Positions 45,508 to 53,302 of a DNA stretch of 64,000 bases are shown here, piece after piece (the stretch's first letter is position 1; each line of letters starts with the position of its first letter). The notes below the pieces were generated by a model. It saw only the letters and a program-made list of their open reading frames with translations, searched no databases and had not been told where the DNA came from. The position numbers and the translations under genes are program-made. Origin of the DNA: Mycobacterium sp. Z3061 (GTDB lineage: Bacteria > Actinomycetota > Actinomycetes > Mycobacteriales > Mycobacteriaceae); contig NZ_CP134062.1 in assembly GCF_031583025.1 (NCBI RefSeq), positions 5,677,234-5,741,233 of the forward strand, in the 5' to 3' direction.

Positions 45508-46299
45508 GTGATCCTCGACAGGTTCCGTCTGGACGACAAAGTCGCAGTCATCACCGGAGGCGGTCGCGGCCTGGGTGCGGCCATGGCCGTGGCGTTCGCC
45601 GAAGCCGGTGCCGACGTCGTCATTTCGTCCCGAACCCAATCCCAGTTGGACGAAGTGGCCGAGCAGGTTCGCGCGACCGGGCGCCGCGCCCACGTCGTCA
45701 CCGCCGACCTGGCGCATCCAGAGGACACCGCCAAGTTGGCCGGTGCGGCCGTCGAAGCATTCGGGAAACTAGACATCGTCGTCAACAATGTCGGCGGCAC
45801 GATGCCCAACACGCTGCTGACCACGTCGACCAAGGACCTCAAGGACGCCTTCACGTTCAACGTCGCCACCGCGCACGCCCTCACCGTCGCGGCCGTGCCG
45901 TTGATGCTCGAGCACTCCGGCGGCGGCAGCATCATCAACATCACCTCGGCCATCGGCCGGTTGGCCGGGCGGGGCTTCGCCGCCTATGGCACCGCCAAGG
46001 CCGCCCTGTCCCACTACACCCGGCTGACAGCGCTGGACCTGTGCCCCCGCATCCGGGTGAACGCGATCGCGCCCGGATCGATCCTGACCTCGGCGCTCGA
46101 CGTCGTGGCAGGCAACGAAGAGCTGCGGGCCCCGATGGAGAAGGCGACACCACTGCGCCGTCTCGGTGATCCGCTCGATATCGCCGCTGCCGCAGTCTAT
46201 TTGGCCTCACCCGCCGGCGGCTTCCTGACCGGGAAGACGCTCGAGGTCGACGGTGGCCTCACCTACCCCAACCTCGACATCCCCGTCCCGGATCTGTAA
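45508..46299 (+). CDS. Short-chain dehydrogenase/reductase (Rv0927c type)
   Basis: Protein of 263 residues, GTG start. SDR motifs: [22 protein letters not shown], catalytic Ser in ITSAIG and Tyr-Lys in YGTAKAAL, and a C-terminal [14 protein letters not shown] typical of FabG-like members. Substrate unknown; family members reduce 3-oxo or hydroxy compounds including steroids. It is the first gene of a same-strand run to 51402 and the KstR-like box just upstream suggests sterol-linked control. The length and neighbours match Rv0927c. Confidence 0.9.
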   Translation: MILDRFRLDDKVAVITGGGRGLGAAMAVAFAEAGADVVISSRTQSQLDEVAEQVRATGRRAHVVTADLAHPEDTAKLAGAAVEAFGKLDIVVNNVGGTMPNTLLTTSTKDLKDAFTFNVATAHALTVAAVPLMLEHSGGGSIINITSAIGRLAGRGFAAYGTAKAALSHYTRLTALDLCPRIRVNAIAPGSILTSALDVVAGNEELRAPMEKATPLRRLGDPLDIAAAAVYLASPAGGFLTGKTLEVDGGLTYPNLDIPVPDL

Positions 46300-46309
46300 G
46301 GAGCCGATA

Positions 46310-47389
46310 ATGGCAATACGCGTCGCCCAACTCGGCACCGGCAACGTCGGCGTTCATTCACTCAAGGCTCTGATCAGCAACCCGGAATTCGAGCTCACCG
46401 GCGTCTGGGTGTCCTCAGATGCCAAGGCGGGCAAGGACGCAGCCGAGCTTGCCGGCCTCGACGGGTCCACTGGCATACTGGCGACGACCGATCTGGATGC
46501 CGTGCTGGCCACGCACCCGCAGTGTGCCGTCTACAACGCCATGGCGGACAACCGACTGCCCGAAGCGCTTGAAGACTACCGACGTGTCCTGGCGGCCGGG
46601 GTCAATATCGTGGGCAGCGGCCCGGTCTTCCTGCAGTACCCATGGCAGGTGCTGCCCGAGGAGTTGATCAAGCCGATCGAAGACGCTGCGCGCGAGGGCA
46701 ATTCGAGCCTGTTCGTCGGCGGCATCGATCCCGGCTTCGCCAACGACTTGTTGCCCATGGCCTTGGCCGGCACCTGTCAGAGCGTCGAGCAGGTCCGTTG
46801 CATGGAGATCGTCGACTACGCCACCTACGACAGCGCCGTCGTCATGTTCGACGTGATGGGCTTCGGCAAGCCGCTCGATGAAACTCCGATCCTGCTGCAA
46901 CCCGGGGTGCTGAGCCTGGCCTGGGGTTCGGTTGTCCGGCAACTTGCTGCGGGACTTGGTATTTCCCTCGATGAGGTCACCGAGAAATATGAACGGGTGC
47001 CGGCGCCCGAAGCCTTCGACATCGCGTCGGGCCACGTCCCCGAGGGCAGTGCCGCGGCGTTACGGTTCGAGGTGCTGGGCATGGTCGGTGGCCGGCCCGC
47101 GGTAGTGCTCGAACACATCACCCGATTGCGTGAGGATCTGTGCCCGGAGTGGCCGCAGCCCGCGCAGCCCGGGGGTTCCTATCGGGTCGAGATCACCGGT
47201 GAGCCGTCGTACGCCATGGACATCTGCCTGAGTAGCAGGCGCGGCGACCACAATCATGCGGGGCTGGTCGCGACCGCGATGCGGGTGGTCAACGCGATTC
47301 CTGCGGTGGTCGCTGCCGCGCCCGGCATTCGGACCACCCTGGATCTGCCACTGATCCCGGGGCGGGGTCTTTACCTGCCGGCTGACTGA
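46310..47389 (+). CDS. NAD(P)-dependent dehydrogenase of the 2,4-diaminopentanoate/DapB-like family (Rv0926c type)
   Basis: Protein of 359 residues, ATG with AAGGAG seven bases upstream and 10 bases after the SDR stop. The N-terminal Rossmann domain reads IRVAQLGTGNVGVHSLKAL, followed by ELTGVWVSSDAKAGKDA. The middle and C-terminal parts (VGGIDPGFANDLLPMALAG and later) follow the dihydrodipicolinate reductase-like proteins common in actinobacteria. The precise substrate is not known. Close spacing says it is co-transcribed with the SDR, so the two may catalyse successive oxidoreductions. Confidence 0.85.
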   Translation: MAIRVAQLGTGNVGVHSLKALISNPEFELTGVWVSSDAKAGKDAAELAGLDGSTGILATTDLDAVLATHPQCAVYNAMADNRLPEALEDYRRVLAAGVNIVGSGPVFLQYPWQVLPEELIKPIEDAAREGNSSLFVGGIDPGFANDLLPMALAGTCQSVEQVRCMEIVDYATYDSAVVMFDVMGFGKPLDETPILLQPGVLSLAWGSVVRQLAAGLGISLDEVTEKYERVPAPEAFDIASGHVPEGSAAALRFEVLGMVGGRPAVVLEHITRLREDLCPEWPQPAQPGGSYRVEITGEPSYAMDICLSSRRGDHNHAGLVATAMRVVNAIPAVVAAAPGIRTTLDLPLIPGRGLYLPAD

Positions 47390-47473
47390 TCGCCCCCGGC
47401 GGTGGCAGTTGCTGACGGCGGTATTCTCACCGCGAAAACGCCACCACCAACCCGGACGGGCAGGTAAACAACC

Positions 47474-48181
47474 TTGACTTCAGCAGACGGTCTCCGCGCC
47501 CTGTTCATCAACGCCACCCTCAAGCGTTCTCCCGAACTCAGCCATACCGACGGCCTGATCGAGCGTAGCGCGGGCATCATGCGTGAGCAGGGCGTCGAGG
47601 TCGACACCCTGCGCGCGATCGACCACGACATCGCCACCGGCGTGTGGCCTGACATGACCGAACATGGCTGGCAGACAGACGAATGGCCCACTCTGTACGA
47701 ACGGGTGCTGGCCGCCGACATTCTGGTGCTGTGCGGACCAATCTGGTTGGGCGACAACAGCTCAGTGATGAAGCGGGTGATCGAGCGTCTCTACTCGTGC
47801 TCGCATCTGCTCAACGACGCCGGGCAGTACGCCTACTACGGACGGGTCGGCGGATGTCTGATCACCGGCAATGAAGACGGCGTCAAGCATTGCGCGATGA
47901 ACATCCTGTACAGCCTGCAGCACCTCGGGTACACGATCCCACCGCAGGCCGACGCGGGGTGGATCGGGCCGGCCGGCCCGGGACCGTCGTACCTCGACCC
48001 GGGATCGGGCGGTCCGGAGAATGACTTCACCAACCGCAACACCACCTTCATGACCTACAACCTGATACACGTCGCGCGGATGCTGAAGGCCAACGGCGGC
48101 ATCCCGGCCGAGGGAAACCAGCGCACGCAGTGGGACGCCGGCTGCCGCCCGACTTTCGCCAACCCGGAATACCGCAGCTAG
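47474..48181 (+). CDS. NADPH-dependent FMN reductase / flavodoxin-fold protein (Rv0925c type)
   Basis: Protein of 235 residues from TTG 47474, preceded by GGGCAGG. Flavodoxin-like features: LRALFINATLKRSPELSHTDGLIE (phosphate loop), LAADILVLCGPIWLGDNSSVMKRVIERL (flavin contact), and GCLITGNEDGVKHC. It probably reduces flavin or quinone using NAD(P)H. It lies 84 bases after the dehydrogenase on the same strand. No better start codon with a ribosome site is visible. Confidence 0.85.
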   Translation: MTSADGLRALFINATLKRSPELSHTDGLIERSAGIMREQGVEVDTLRAIDHDIATGVWPDMTEHGWQTDEWPTLYERVLAADILVLCGPIWLGDNSSVMKRVIERLYSCSHLLNDAGQYAYYGRVGGCLITGNEDGVKHCAMNILYSLQHLGYTIPPQADAGWIGPAGPGPSYLDPGSGGPENDFTNRNTTFMTYNLIHVARMLKANGGIPAEGNQRTQWDAGCRPTFANPEYRS

Positions 48182-48204
48182 GACGGGCGATGCCGGCGGC
48201 GAAC

Positions 48205-48223
48205 CAGGTTTCGGTTAACCTAA
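48205..48223. promoter_or_regulatory. MntR/IdeR-like operator upstream of mntH
   Basis: The 19 bases CAGGTTTCGGTTAACCTAA agree with the DtxR-family box TTAGGTTAGGCTAACCTAA at 13 positions, with a near-complete right half (TTAACCTAA) and a central GGTTAACC palindrome. MntR controls mntH in M. tuberculosis; the site lies 36 bases before the mntH start. Confidence 0.45.
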
Positions 48224-48258
48224 CTTTTTACTTCGAACAGTAGGGATAGGTCGCGACC

Positions 48259-49500
48259 TTGGCGCAGGAGACCACTGTCACGGACAAGGCAGGCTCGGAC
48301 CGCGCGGGCTGGTATCTGCTGGGGCCTGCGTTCGTCGCCGCGATCGCCTATGTCGACCCGGGAAACGTCGCGGCCAACGTGAGCTCGGGCTCGAAGTTCG
48401 GGTATCTGCTGCTGTGGGTCATCGTCGCCGCGAATGTGATGGCCGGCCTGGTGCAGTATTTGTCGGCCAAGCTCGGGCTGGTCACCGGGCATTCGCTGCC
48501 CGAGGCGATCGGCCGGGGCATGGGCCGTCCGGCCCGGCTGGCCTACTGGGCCCAGGCCGAGATCGTCGCCATGTCAACCGATGTCGCCGAAGTGATCGGC
48601 GGGGCCATCGCGTTGCGCATCCTGTTCGGGCTGCCGCTGCCGATCGGCGGACTGATCACCGGTGCCATCTCCCTGGTGCTGCTGCTGATCAAAGACCGGC
48701 GCGGCCAGCGCCTGTTCGAGGTGGTCATCACGGGCTTGCTGCTGGTGATCGCCCTGGGGTTCACGGCCAGCTTCTTCGTCGCCACGCCGCCGGCCGGGGA
48801 GGTGATGTCCGGCTTGGTGCCGCGCTTCCAGGGAACCGAAAGCGTCTTGCTGGCCGCCGCCATCCTGGGCGCCACCGTGATGCCGCACGCGGTCTATCTG
48901 CATTCCGGCCTGTCCCGCGACCGGCACGGGCAGCCCGAGGCGGGTGCCGCCCGGCGGCGGTTGCTGCGTGTCACCCGCTGGGACGTCGGGGTGGCCATGG
49001 TGATCGCCGGCGGGGTGAATGCCGCGATGCTGCTGGTCGCTGCCTTCAACATGCGCGGCCACGGAGACGTGGCCTCCATTGACGACGCGTACGCCGCGGT
49101 CCGCGACACGATGGGGCCGATCATCGCGGTGCTGTTCGCGATCGGGTTGCTCGCCTCGGGGTTGGCGTCGTCCTCGGTGGGCGCCTACGCAGGGGCGATG
49201 ATCATGCAAGGGCTGCTGCACTGGTCGGTGCCGATGGTGGTGCGACGCCTCGTCACCTTGGGTCCGGCGATAGCGCTGCTGGCATTGAACGTCGACCCCA
49301 CGAGAACCCTGGTGCTCTCCCAGGTGGTGCTGTCGTTCGGGATCCCGTTCGCGGTGCTGCCACTGGTCCGTCTGACCGCCAACCGAAAGCTGATGGGCGG
49401 CGATGCCAATCATCCCGCCACGACGGTCGTTGGTTGGGTGGTCGCGGTGATGATTAGTCTGCTTAACGTGGCACTGATCTATCTGACGGTGACGGGCTGA
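48259..49500 (+). CDS. mntH: Nramp divalent metal transporter MntH
   Basis: Protein of 413 residues, TTG start. Nramp signatures: AYVDPGNVAANVSSGSKFGY (metal-binding DPGN of helix 1) and ATVMPHAVYLHSGL (MPH of helix 6), with about 11 membrane helices ending MISLLNVALIYLTVTG. It imports Mn2+ or Fe2+ with protons across the inner membrane. A DtxR-type box lies upstream, so it may have its own metal-regulated promoter inside the run. The following gene begins at the next base after the stop, so translation is coupled. Confidence 0.95.
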   Translation: MAQETTVTDKAGSDRAGWYLLGPAFVAAIAYVDPGNVAANVSSGSKFGYLLLWVIVAANVMAGLVQYLSAKLGLVTGHSLPEAIGRGMGRPARLAYWAQAEIVAMSTDVAEVIGGAIALRILFGLPLPIGGLITGAISLVLLLIKDRRGQRLFEVVITGLLLVIALGFTASFFVATPPAGEVMSGLVPRFQGTESVLLAAAILGATVMPHAVYLHSGLSRDRHGQPEAGAARRRLLRVTRWDVGVAMVIAGGVNAAMLLVAAFNMRGHGDVASIDDAYAAVRDTMGPIIAVLFAIGLLASGLASSSVGAYAGAMIMQGLLHWSVPMVVRRLVTLGPAIALLALNVDPTRTLVLSQVVLSFGIPFAVLPLVRLTANRKLMGGDANHPATTVVGWVVAVMISLLNVALIYLTVTG

Positions 49501-50571
49501 ATGCCGGTCCGCCGGCACCTTTACTTCGCATACGGATCCAACCTGTGCGTGCGACAGATGGCGGCACGCTGTCCCGATGCCGGTGACCCGCGCCCGGCGG
49601 TGCTGTCCGATCACGACTGGCTTATCAACGAGCGCGGCGTGGCCACGGTCGAACCGTGCCCGGGAAGCGAAGTGCACGGCGTGCTGTGGCGGCTTTCCGA
49701 CCGTGACCTGACCGTCCTGGACAGCGCCGAGGGTGTGCCGGTGCGTTACCGCCGGGATCAGCTGGATGTGCACACCCCATCGGGACCCTCGCCGGCGTGG
49801 GTGTACATCGACCATCGGGTGACCCCCGGACCTCCCCGGCCCGGTTACCTGTCGCGCATCATCGATGGCGCCAATCACCATGGGCTGCCGCAACGCTGGA
49901 TCGACTTTCTGCACCGCTGGGATCCGACGCGGTGGCCGCATCCCTTGTCCTCCAACGGGGATGGGCCGCAGTCGCTTTCAGAGTTATTGGCCGAGCCGGG
50001 CATGGTGGAGCTGAGCCGGTTGCGGTCGCGGTTCGGATTTCTCGCCATCCACGGCGGCGGTCTGGAGCAGATGACCGACGTGATCGCCGAGCGGGCCGCC
50101 CGGGACGCGGACGCGTCGGTGTACGTGCTGCGCCACCCCGACCGCTATCCGCACCACCTGCCGTCGTCGCGGTTCGATCCGGCCGAGTCTGCCCAGCTGG
50201 CGGCGTTCCTCGACCACGTCGACGTCGCTGTCTCGCTGCACGGGTACGGCCGCATCGGGCGCAGCACACAACTGCTGGCCGGCGGCCGTAACCGTGCACT
50301 CGCGTCGCACGTGGCAGGACATGTCCAGTTGTCGGGGTATGAGGTGGTCACCGATCTCGACGCCATCCCTGCGGCGCTGCGGGGCCTGCACCCGGACAAC
50401 CCGGTGAACCGGGTACGGGACGGTGGGACGCAGCTGGAACTGCCGGTTCGGGTCCGGGGTTTGAGCCCACGCAGCCCCCTCCCGGGCGCTGATGGTTGGT
50501 CACCGGTGACGGTCAGTTTGGCGCAAGGTTTGGCAGCGGCGGCCCGTTCGTGGCAGTCGTCTTCGGAGTGA
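49501..50571 (+). CDS. Gamma-glutamylcyclotransferase-like / poly-gamma-glutamate hydrolase-like fusion (Rv0923c type)
   Basis: Protein of 356 residues with two domains. Residues 1 to about 150 are a GGCT/BrtG-fold domain: HLYFAYGSNLCVRQMAARCP, HGVLWRLSDRDLTVLDSAEGVP, VYIDHR. Residues about 165-345 resemble the zinc-dependent poly-gamma-glutamate hydrolase family (PF05908): AIHGGGLEQMTDVIAE with likely ligands His184 and Glu189, and VAVSLHGYGRIGR with His247. Both families act on gamma-glutamyl bonds, so the fusion suggests degradation of a gamma-glutamyl compound. Its ATG starts directly after the mntH stop. Domain assignment is from motif recall and not checked by search. Confidence 0.75.
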   Translation: MPVRRHLYFAYGSNLCVRQMAARCPDAGDPRPAVLSDHDWLINERGVATVEPCPGSEVHGVLWRLSDRDLTVLDSAEGVPVRYRRDQLDVHTPSGPSPAWVYIDHRVTPGPPRPGYLSRIIDGANHHGLPQRWIDFLHRWDPTRWPHPLSSNGDGPQSLSELLAEPGMVELSRLRSRFGFLAIHGGGLEQMTDVIAERAARDADASVYVLRHPDRYPHHLPSSRFDPAESAQLAAFLDHVDVAVSLHGYGRIGRSTQLLAGGRNRALASHVAGHVQLSGYEVVTDLDAIPAALRGLHPDNPVNRVRDGGTQLELPVRVRGLSPRSPLPGADGWSPVTVSLAQGLAAAARSWQSSSE

Positions 50572-50583
50572 TGGAGGTTGTTG

Positions 50584-51402
50584 GTGGACAAGGATTTCCG
50601 ATTCGGCTTGAGCATCCGCTACTTCAGGTCGCGGGAGGCGCTGGTGGAAATCGCCAAGCGGGCCGAGGATCTCGGATTCGACGTGCTCTGCGTGCCCGAC
50701 CATCTCGGTGCGGCCGCGCCGTTTCCCACGTTGACGGCGGCGGCCATGGTCACCGAGCGGATCCACCTGAGCATGTACGTGCTCAATGCCGCGTTCTACA
50801 AGCCGGCGCTGTTGAGCCGCGACATCGGGGCACTGGACATTCTCAGCGACGGACGCCTGGAGGTGGGACTCGGAACCGGTTATGTCCGTGAGGAATTCGA
50901 AGCTGCCGAGTTGCCGTACCCGAGCGCCGGAGCGCGCGTCGACTATCTGCAACACATGACCGAATACTTGACCGAGCATCACCCGCGGGTGCCGATCATG
51001 ATCGCCGGCAGCGGCGACCGGGTGATGACGCTGGCCGCCCGGCACGCCGACATCATCGGGCTCACCGGCGCGAAGGTGCGCGACGTGGAAGACCCGCTGG
51101 CCGAGCGCATCGAGTTCGTCCGCGACGCGGCGGGTGATCGGTTCAGCGCGCTCGAGCTGAACCTGGTCATCACCGCCGTGCCCGGTCCGGACGAGACCAT
51201 TCCCAACCTGTCTTTGACCAGGCGCAACGCGCCCGATCGCTCCGACGAGGAGTTGCTGGCGATGCACTCGGTGCTGAGCGGATCCCCGCGCGAGATGGCG
51301 GAGAAGTTGGCAGGGCATCGGGAGAAATACGGCGTCACCCACTTCACGGTGCAGGACAACCACATCGACAACTTCGCCAATGTGATCGCCGAACTGCGCT
51401 GA
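50584..51402 (+). CDS. LLM class F420-dependent oxidoreductase
   Basis: Protein of 272 residues from GTG 50584, with GGAGG six bases before it; TTG codons at 50578 and 50581 are closer to that site and less likely. Luciferase-like motifs: FRFGLSIRYFRSREALVEIAKRAEDLGFDVLCVPDHLG, then ALDILSDGRLEVGLGTGYVREEFEAA, and PIMIAGSGDRVMTLAARHADIIGL. It fits the TIGR03621 family of F420-dependent enzymes. Substrate unknown. Last gene of the same-strand run that begins with the KstR-like box; tRNA-Arg follows 49 bases later. Confidence 0.85.
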   Translation: MDKDFRFGLSIRYFRSREALVEIAKRAEDLGFDVLCVPDHLGAAAPFPTLTAAAMVTERIHLSMYVLNAAFYKPALLSRDIGALDILSDGRLEVGLGTGYVREEFEAAELPYPSAGARVDYLQHMTEYLTEHHPRVPIMIAGSGDRVMTLAARHADIIGLTGAKVRDVEDPLAERIEFVRDAAGDRFSALELNLVITAVPGPDETIPNLSLTRRNAPDRSDEELLAMHSVLSGSPREMAEKLAGHREKYGVTHFTVQDNHIDNFANVIAELR

Positions 51403-51451
51403 TCAGTGAGCGGTCTCCGGTCGGGGCCGCGCCCGGTAAGCTCAGCCCGTC

Positions 51452-51524
51452 GCCCCCGTAGCTCAGGGGATAGAGCACGGCTCTCCTAAAGCCGGTGTCG
51501 CAGGTTCGAATCCTGCCGGGGGCA
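51452..51524 (+). tRNA. tRNA-Arg (anticodon CCT)
   Basis: All four arms fold: acceptor GCCCCCG/CGGGGGC, D arm GCTC/GAGC, anticodon stem CGGCT/AGCCG with loop CTCCTAA (anticodon CCT), T arm GCAGG/CCTGC with TTCGAAT, and discriminator A. CCA is not encoded. Length is 73 bases. A CTTTTT run follows and may terminate it. tRNA genes of this type often serve as integration sites, and genes outside the expected synteny follow. Confidence 0.97.
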
Positions 51525-51584
51525 CTTTTTGCGTGTATGACGTCGGGTGATGCTTGACGCTTCTGTTTCGGTTGATCCCTGACG

Positions 51585-51658
51585 TCACGCTCGGCGCGGA
51601 GATCGGTTTGCGAGCGAGTCGGGGGACCGCGATGCGCCGACAACCGCGCCGAGCGTGA
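51585..51658. terminator. Inverted repeat, family B, copy 2
   Basis: TCACGCTCGGCGCGG (51585-51599) pairs perfectly with CCGCGCCGAGCGTGA (51644-51658); flanking ATCCCTGACG and TCTGAGGGAT extend the symmetry. A further single arm TCACGCTCGGCG recurs at about 51696. The loop of 44 bases is long for a simple terminator. Confidence 0.5.
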
Positions 51659-51724
51659 TCTGAGGGATGAAATCCGGCCGGAAACGCACCGTCACGTCAC
51701 GCTCGGCGAGGTGAGAGGAGCGGA

Positions 51725-51742
51725 GGGGAGGGGAGGGGAGGG
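51725..51742 (+). other. G-quadruplex-forming motif
   Basis: Four G-tracts, GGGG, GGGG, GGGG and GGG, are separated by single A residues. One-base loops make this a very stable quadruplex candidate. It lies about 115 bases before the secreted-protein gene, in DNA otherwise holding only palindromes. Confidence 0.6.
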
Positions 51743-51856
51743 AAAAGCGTCCCTGATACCTGACTGGGCAAGAAAATCGCAAGAATCACGCGAAGATTCG
51801 GCATGCACGCGCGGCCAAGCTGGCCCCATAGCCAACCGCGCAAGGAGGAATCACTG

Positions 51857-52195
51857 ATGCACGCCACGTTGAAGCGAATGTCGACCTGGGCGGTGCTGGC
51901 AGCCGCTGCCGCGAGCCTGGGCCTAGGCCTGACCCAGGCCACTGCCGGCGCCGACCCCTCCCCCATGGTGTGTCCGGACCCGAACTCGCCGCCCAGCCAA
52001 ACCAACCGCTGCGCCTACCAGTGGTGCCCAGGCTCGCCTGAACTCAAAAACATGCCCAACTGGGATCGCAGCGTCTGCCATGCCTGGTACTTCGACGACA
52101 ACAGCCCGGTGACCAATTCGACGATCATCGAAGGCTTCCCGCCGCCGTGGCCGCCGGGGCTGCAGTGCATCCCCCTGTTGACCTGCCGGCCTTGA
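51857..52195 (+). CDS. Small secreted cysteine-containing protein, function unknown
   Basis: Protein of 112 residues with AAGGAGGAA before the ATG. The Sec signal peptide (MHATLKRMSTWAVLAAAAASLGLG...) most likely ends at the ATAGA/DPSP junction, leaving a mature N terminus DPSP as in many mycobacterial secreted proteins. The mature part is rich in Pro and Trp and has six Cys (VCPDP, RCAY, WCPG, VCHAW, QCIP, TCRP), which suggests disulfides. The family resembles short conserved mycobacterial exported proteins, but I cannot name a function. Confidence 0.85.
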   Translation: MHATLKRMSTWAVLAAAAASLGLGLTQATAGADPSPMVCPDPNSPPSQTNRCAYQWCPGSPELKNMPNWDRSVCHAWYFDDNSPVTNSTIIEGFPPPWPPGLQCIPLLTCRP

Positions 52196-52210
52196 CCGCC
52201 GGACCCCACC

Positions 52211-52250
52211 CGGTGGCTTAATTTACTATTATAGGAAAATTGAGTCACCG
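52211..52250. promoter_or_regulatory. AT-rich inverted repeat before the Rieske oxygenase
   Basis: CGGTGGCTTAATTT and AAATTGAGTCACCG are complementary at 12 of 14 positions around ACTATTATAGGA, which contains TATTAT and TATAGG as possible -10 elements. It sits 18 bases before the next start and 16 after the previous stop, so it may be an operator over the promoter or, less likely, a terminator. Confidence 0.5.
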
Positions 52251-52267
52251 GCCGGAAGGGTCCCACC

Positions 52268-53245
52268 ATGCCGCAGCGGTTTCCCTTCGCGGACTATCCC
52301 AGCGGATGGTTTCAGGTCGCCTACAGCCACGAGGTAGGCCGGGGTGACGTGATCGGCCTGCACTACTTCGGCCGCCAATTGATCTGCTACCGGGGCGACT
52401 CCGGCACCGCCTACGTCCTCGACGCATACTGCCCACATCTGGGCGCCGACATCGGAGTCGGCGGCTCGGTACGCGAGGACTGTGTCGTATGCCCCTTCCA
52501 CGGCTGGTCCTTCGACGGCGCCGGGAGCAACGTCGCCATCCCATATACCAAGCGGCCCAACCCGACTGCCAAACTCCGCAGCTGGCACACCGTTGAACGT
52601 GCCGGCATCATCTTCGTCTGGTACGCCCAGCGCGGCGGGGATCCTGAGTGGGAGTTGCCCAAGATACCGGAAAGCGACGACGCGGCTTTCGCCTTCTATG
52701 CCCCCGATGACGCGCGGTGGAGGTTTCGCTCACACCCACAGGAGGTGTTCGAAAACACCGTCGACATAGCCCATTTCGCCACGGTGCACGGGGTCTCGGC
52801 GTTCGGGGCACTCGATGTCGAGCAGGACGGGCACCTGTTTCGCGCCATCGCCGAGGTGAACTTCGAGACACCACGCGGACCGGTCTCGGGCGCGGTCGAC
52901 TCCGAGCTGTTCGGGATGGGTGTCGACGTGGTGCGGCACCGCGGCCTGGGGCGCTCGTGCACCATCCTGACGGTCACGCCTGTCGACGGTGAATACGTCG
53001 AGGCGCGATACACGTTCTTCGTGGCCCTCGACCCCGATACGGGTGAAATGACCAGGATGGGAAAGGGATTCGCGCGCGACTTCTGCAAGCAGATCGAACA
53101 GGACATTCCCATCTGGGAGAATAAGATCTACCGCGACCGGCCCAAACTGGCCCAAGGCGAATCTGCGATCATGCAGTTTCGCGACTGGGCACAGCTTTCC
53201 TATGAACCCGGCACCGAGGAAACGCCATCACCTCGCCGAACGTGA
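52268..53245 (+). CDS. Rieske-type oxygenase, KshA/ring-hydroxylase-like
   Basis: Protein of 325 residues, ATG with GGAAGGG upstream. The Rieske [2Fe-2S] site is CPHLGADIG...CPFHGW (Cys55, His57, Cys75, His78). The mononuclear iron region reads NTVDIAHFATVHG (His169 and His174). The rest follows the shorter alpha-subunit oxygenases related to KshA and to cholesterol 7-desaturases. It hydroxylates or desaturates a substrate with electrons from a separate reductase; the reductase next to desA at 55356 is one candidate, but this is inference. Its stop codon lies in the left arm of a family B palindrome. Confidence 0.88.
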   Translation: MPQRFPFADYPSGWFQVAYSHEVGRGDVIGLHYFGRQLICYRGDSGTAYVLDAYCPHLGADIGVGGSVREDCVVCPFHGWSFDGAGSNVAIPYTKRPNPTAKLRSWHTVERAGIIFVWYAQRGGDPEWELPKIPESDDAAFAFYAPDDARWRFRSHPQEVFENTVDIAHFATVHGVSAFGALDVEQDGHLFRAIAEVNFETPRGPVSGAVDSELFGMGVDVVRHRGLGRSCTILTVTPVDGEYVEARYTFFVALDPDTGEMTRMGKGFARDFCKQIEQDIPIWENKIYRDRPKLAQGESAIMQFRDWAQLSYEPGTEETPSPRRT

Positions 53246-53296
53246 ACTCACGGCGAGAATTCCGGCGAAAAGCCGCCGCCAGTGCACGCTCGGCGC
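53233..53296. terminator. Inverted repeat, family B, copy 3, between convergent genes
   Basis: TCGCCGAACGTGAACTCACG followed by GCG pairs imperfectly with CGCCGCCAGTGCACGCTCGG followed by CG, through an 18-base loop. The Rieske stop TGA falls inside the left arm and the DUF1275 gene ends a few bases beyond the right arm. The arms share GCCGAA(A/C)GTGAACT and GCACGCTCGGCG with the copy at 11267-11330. Confidence 0.6.
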
Positions 53297-53302
53297 CCTG
53301 AG

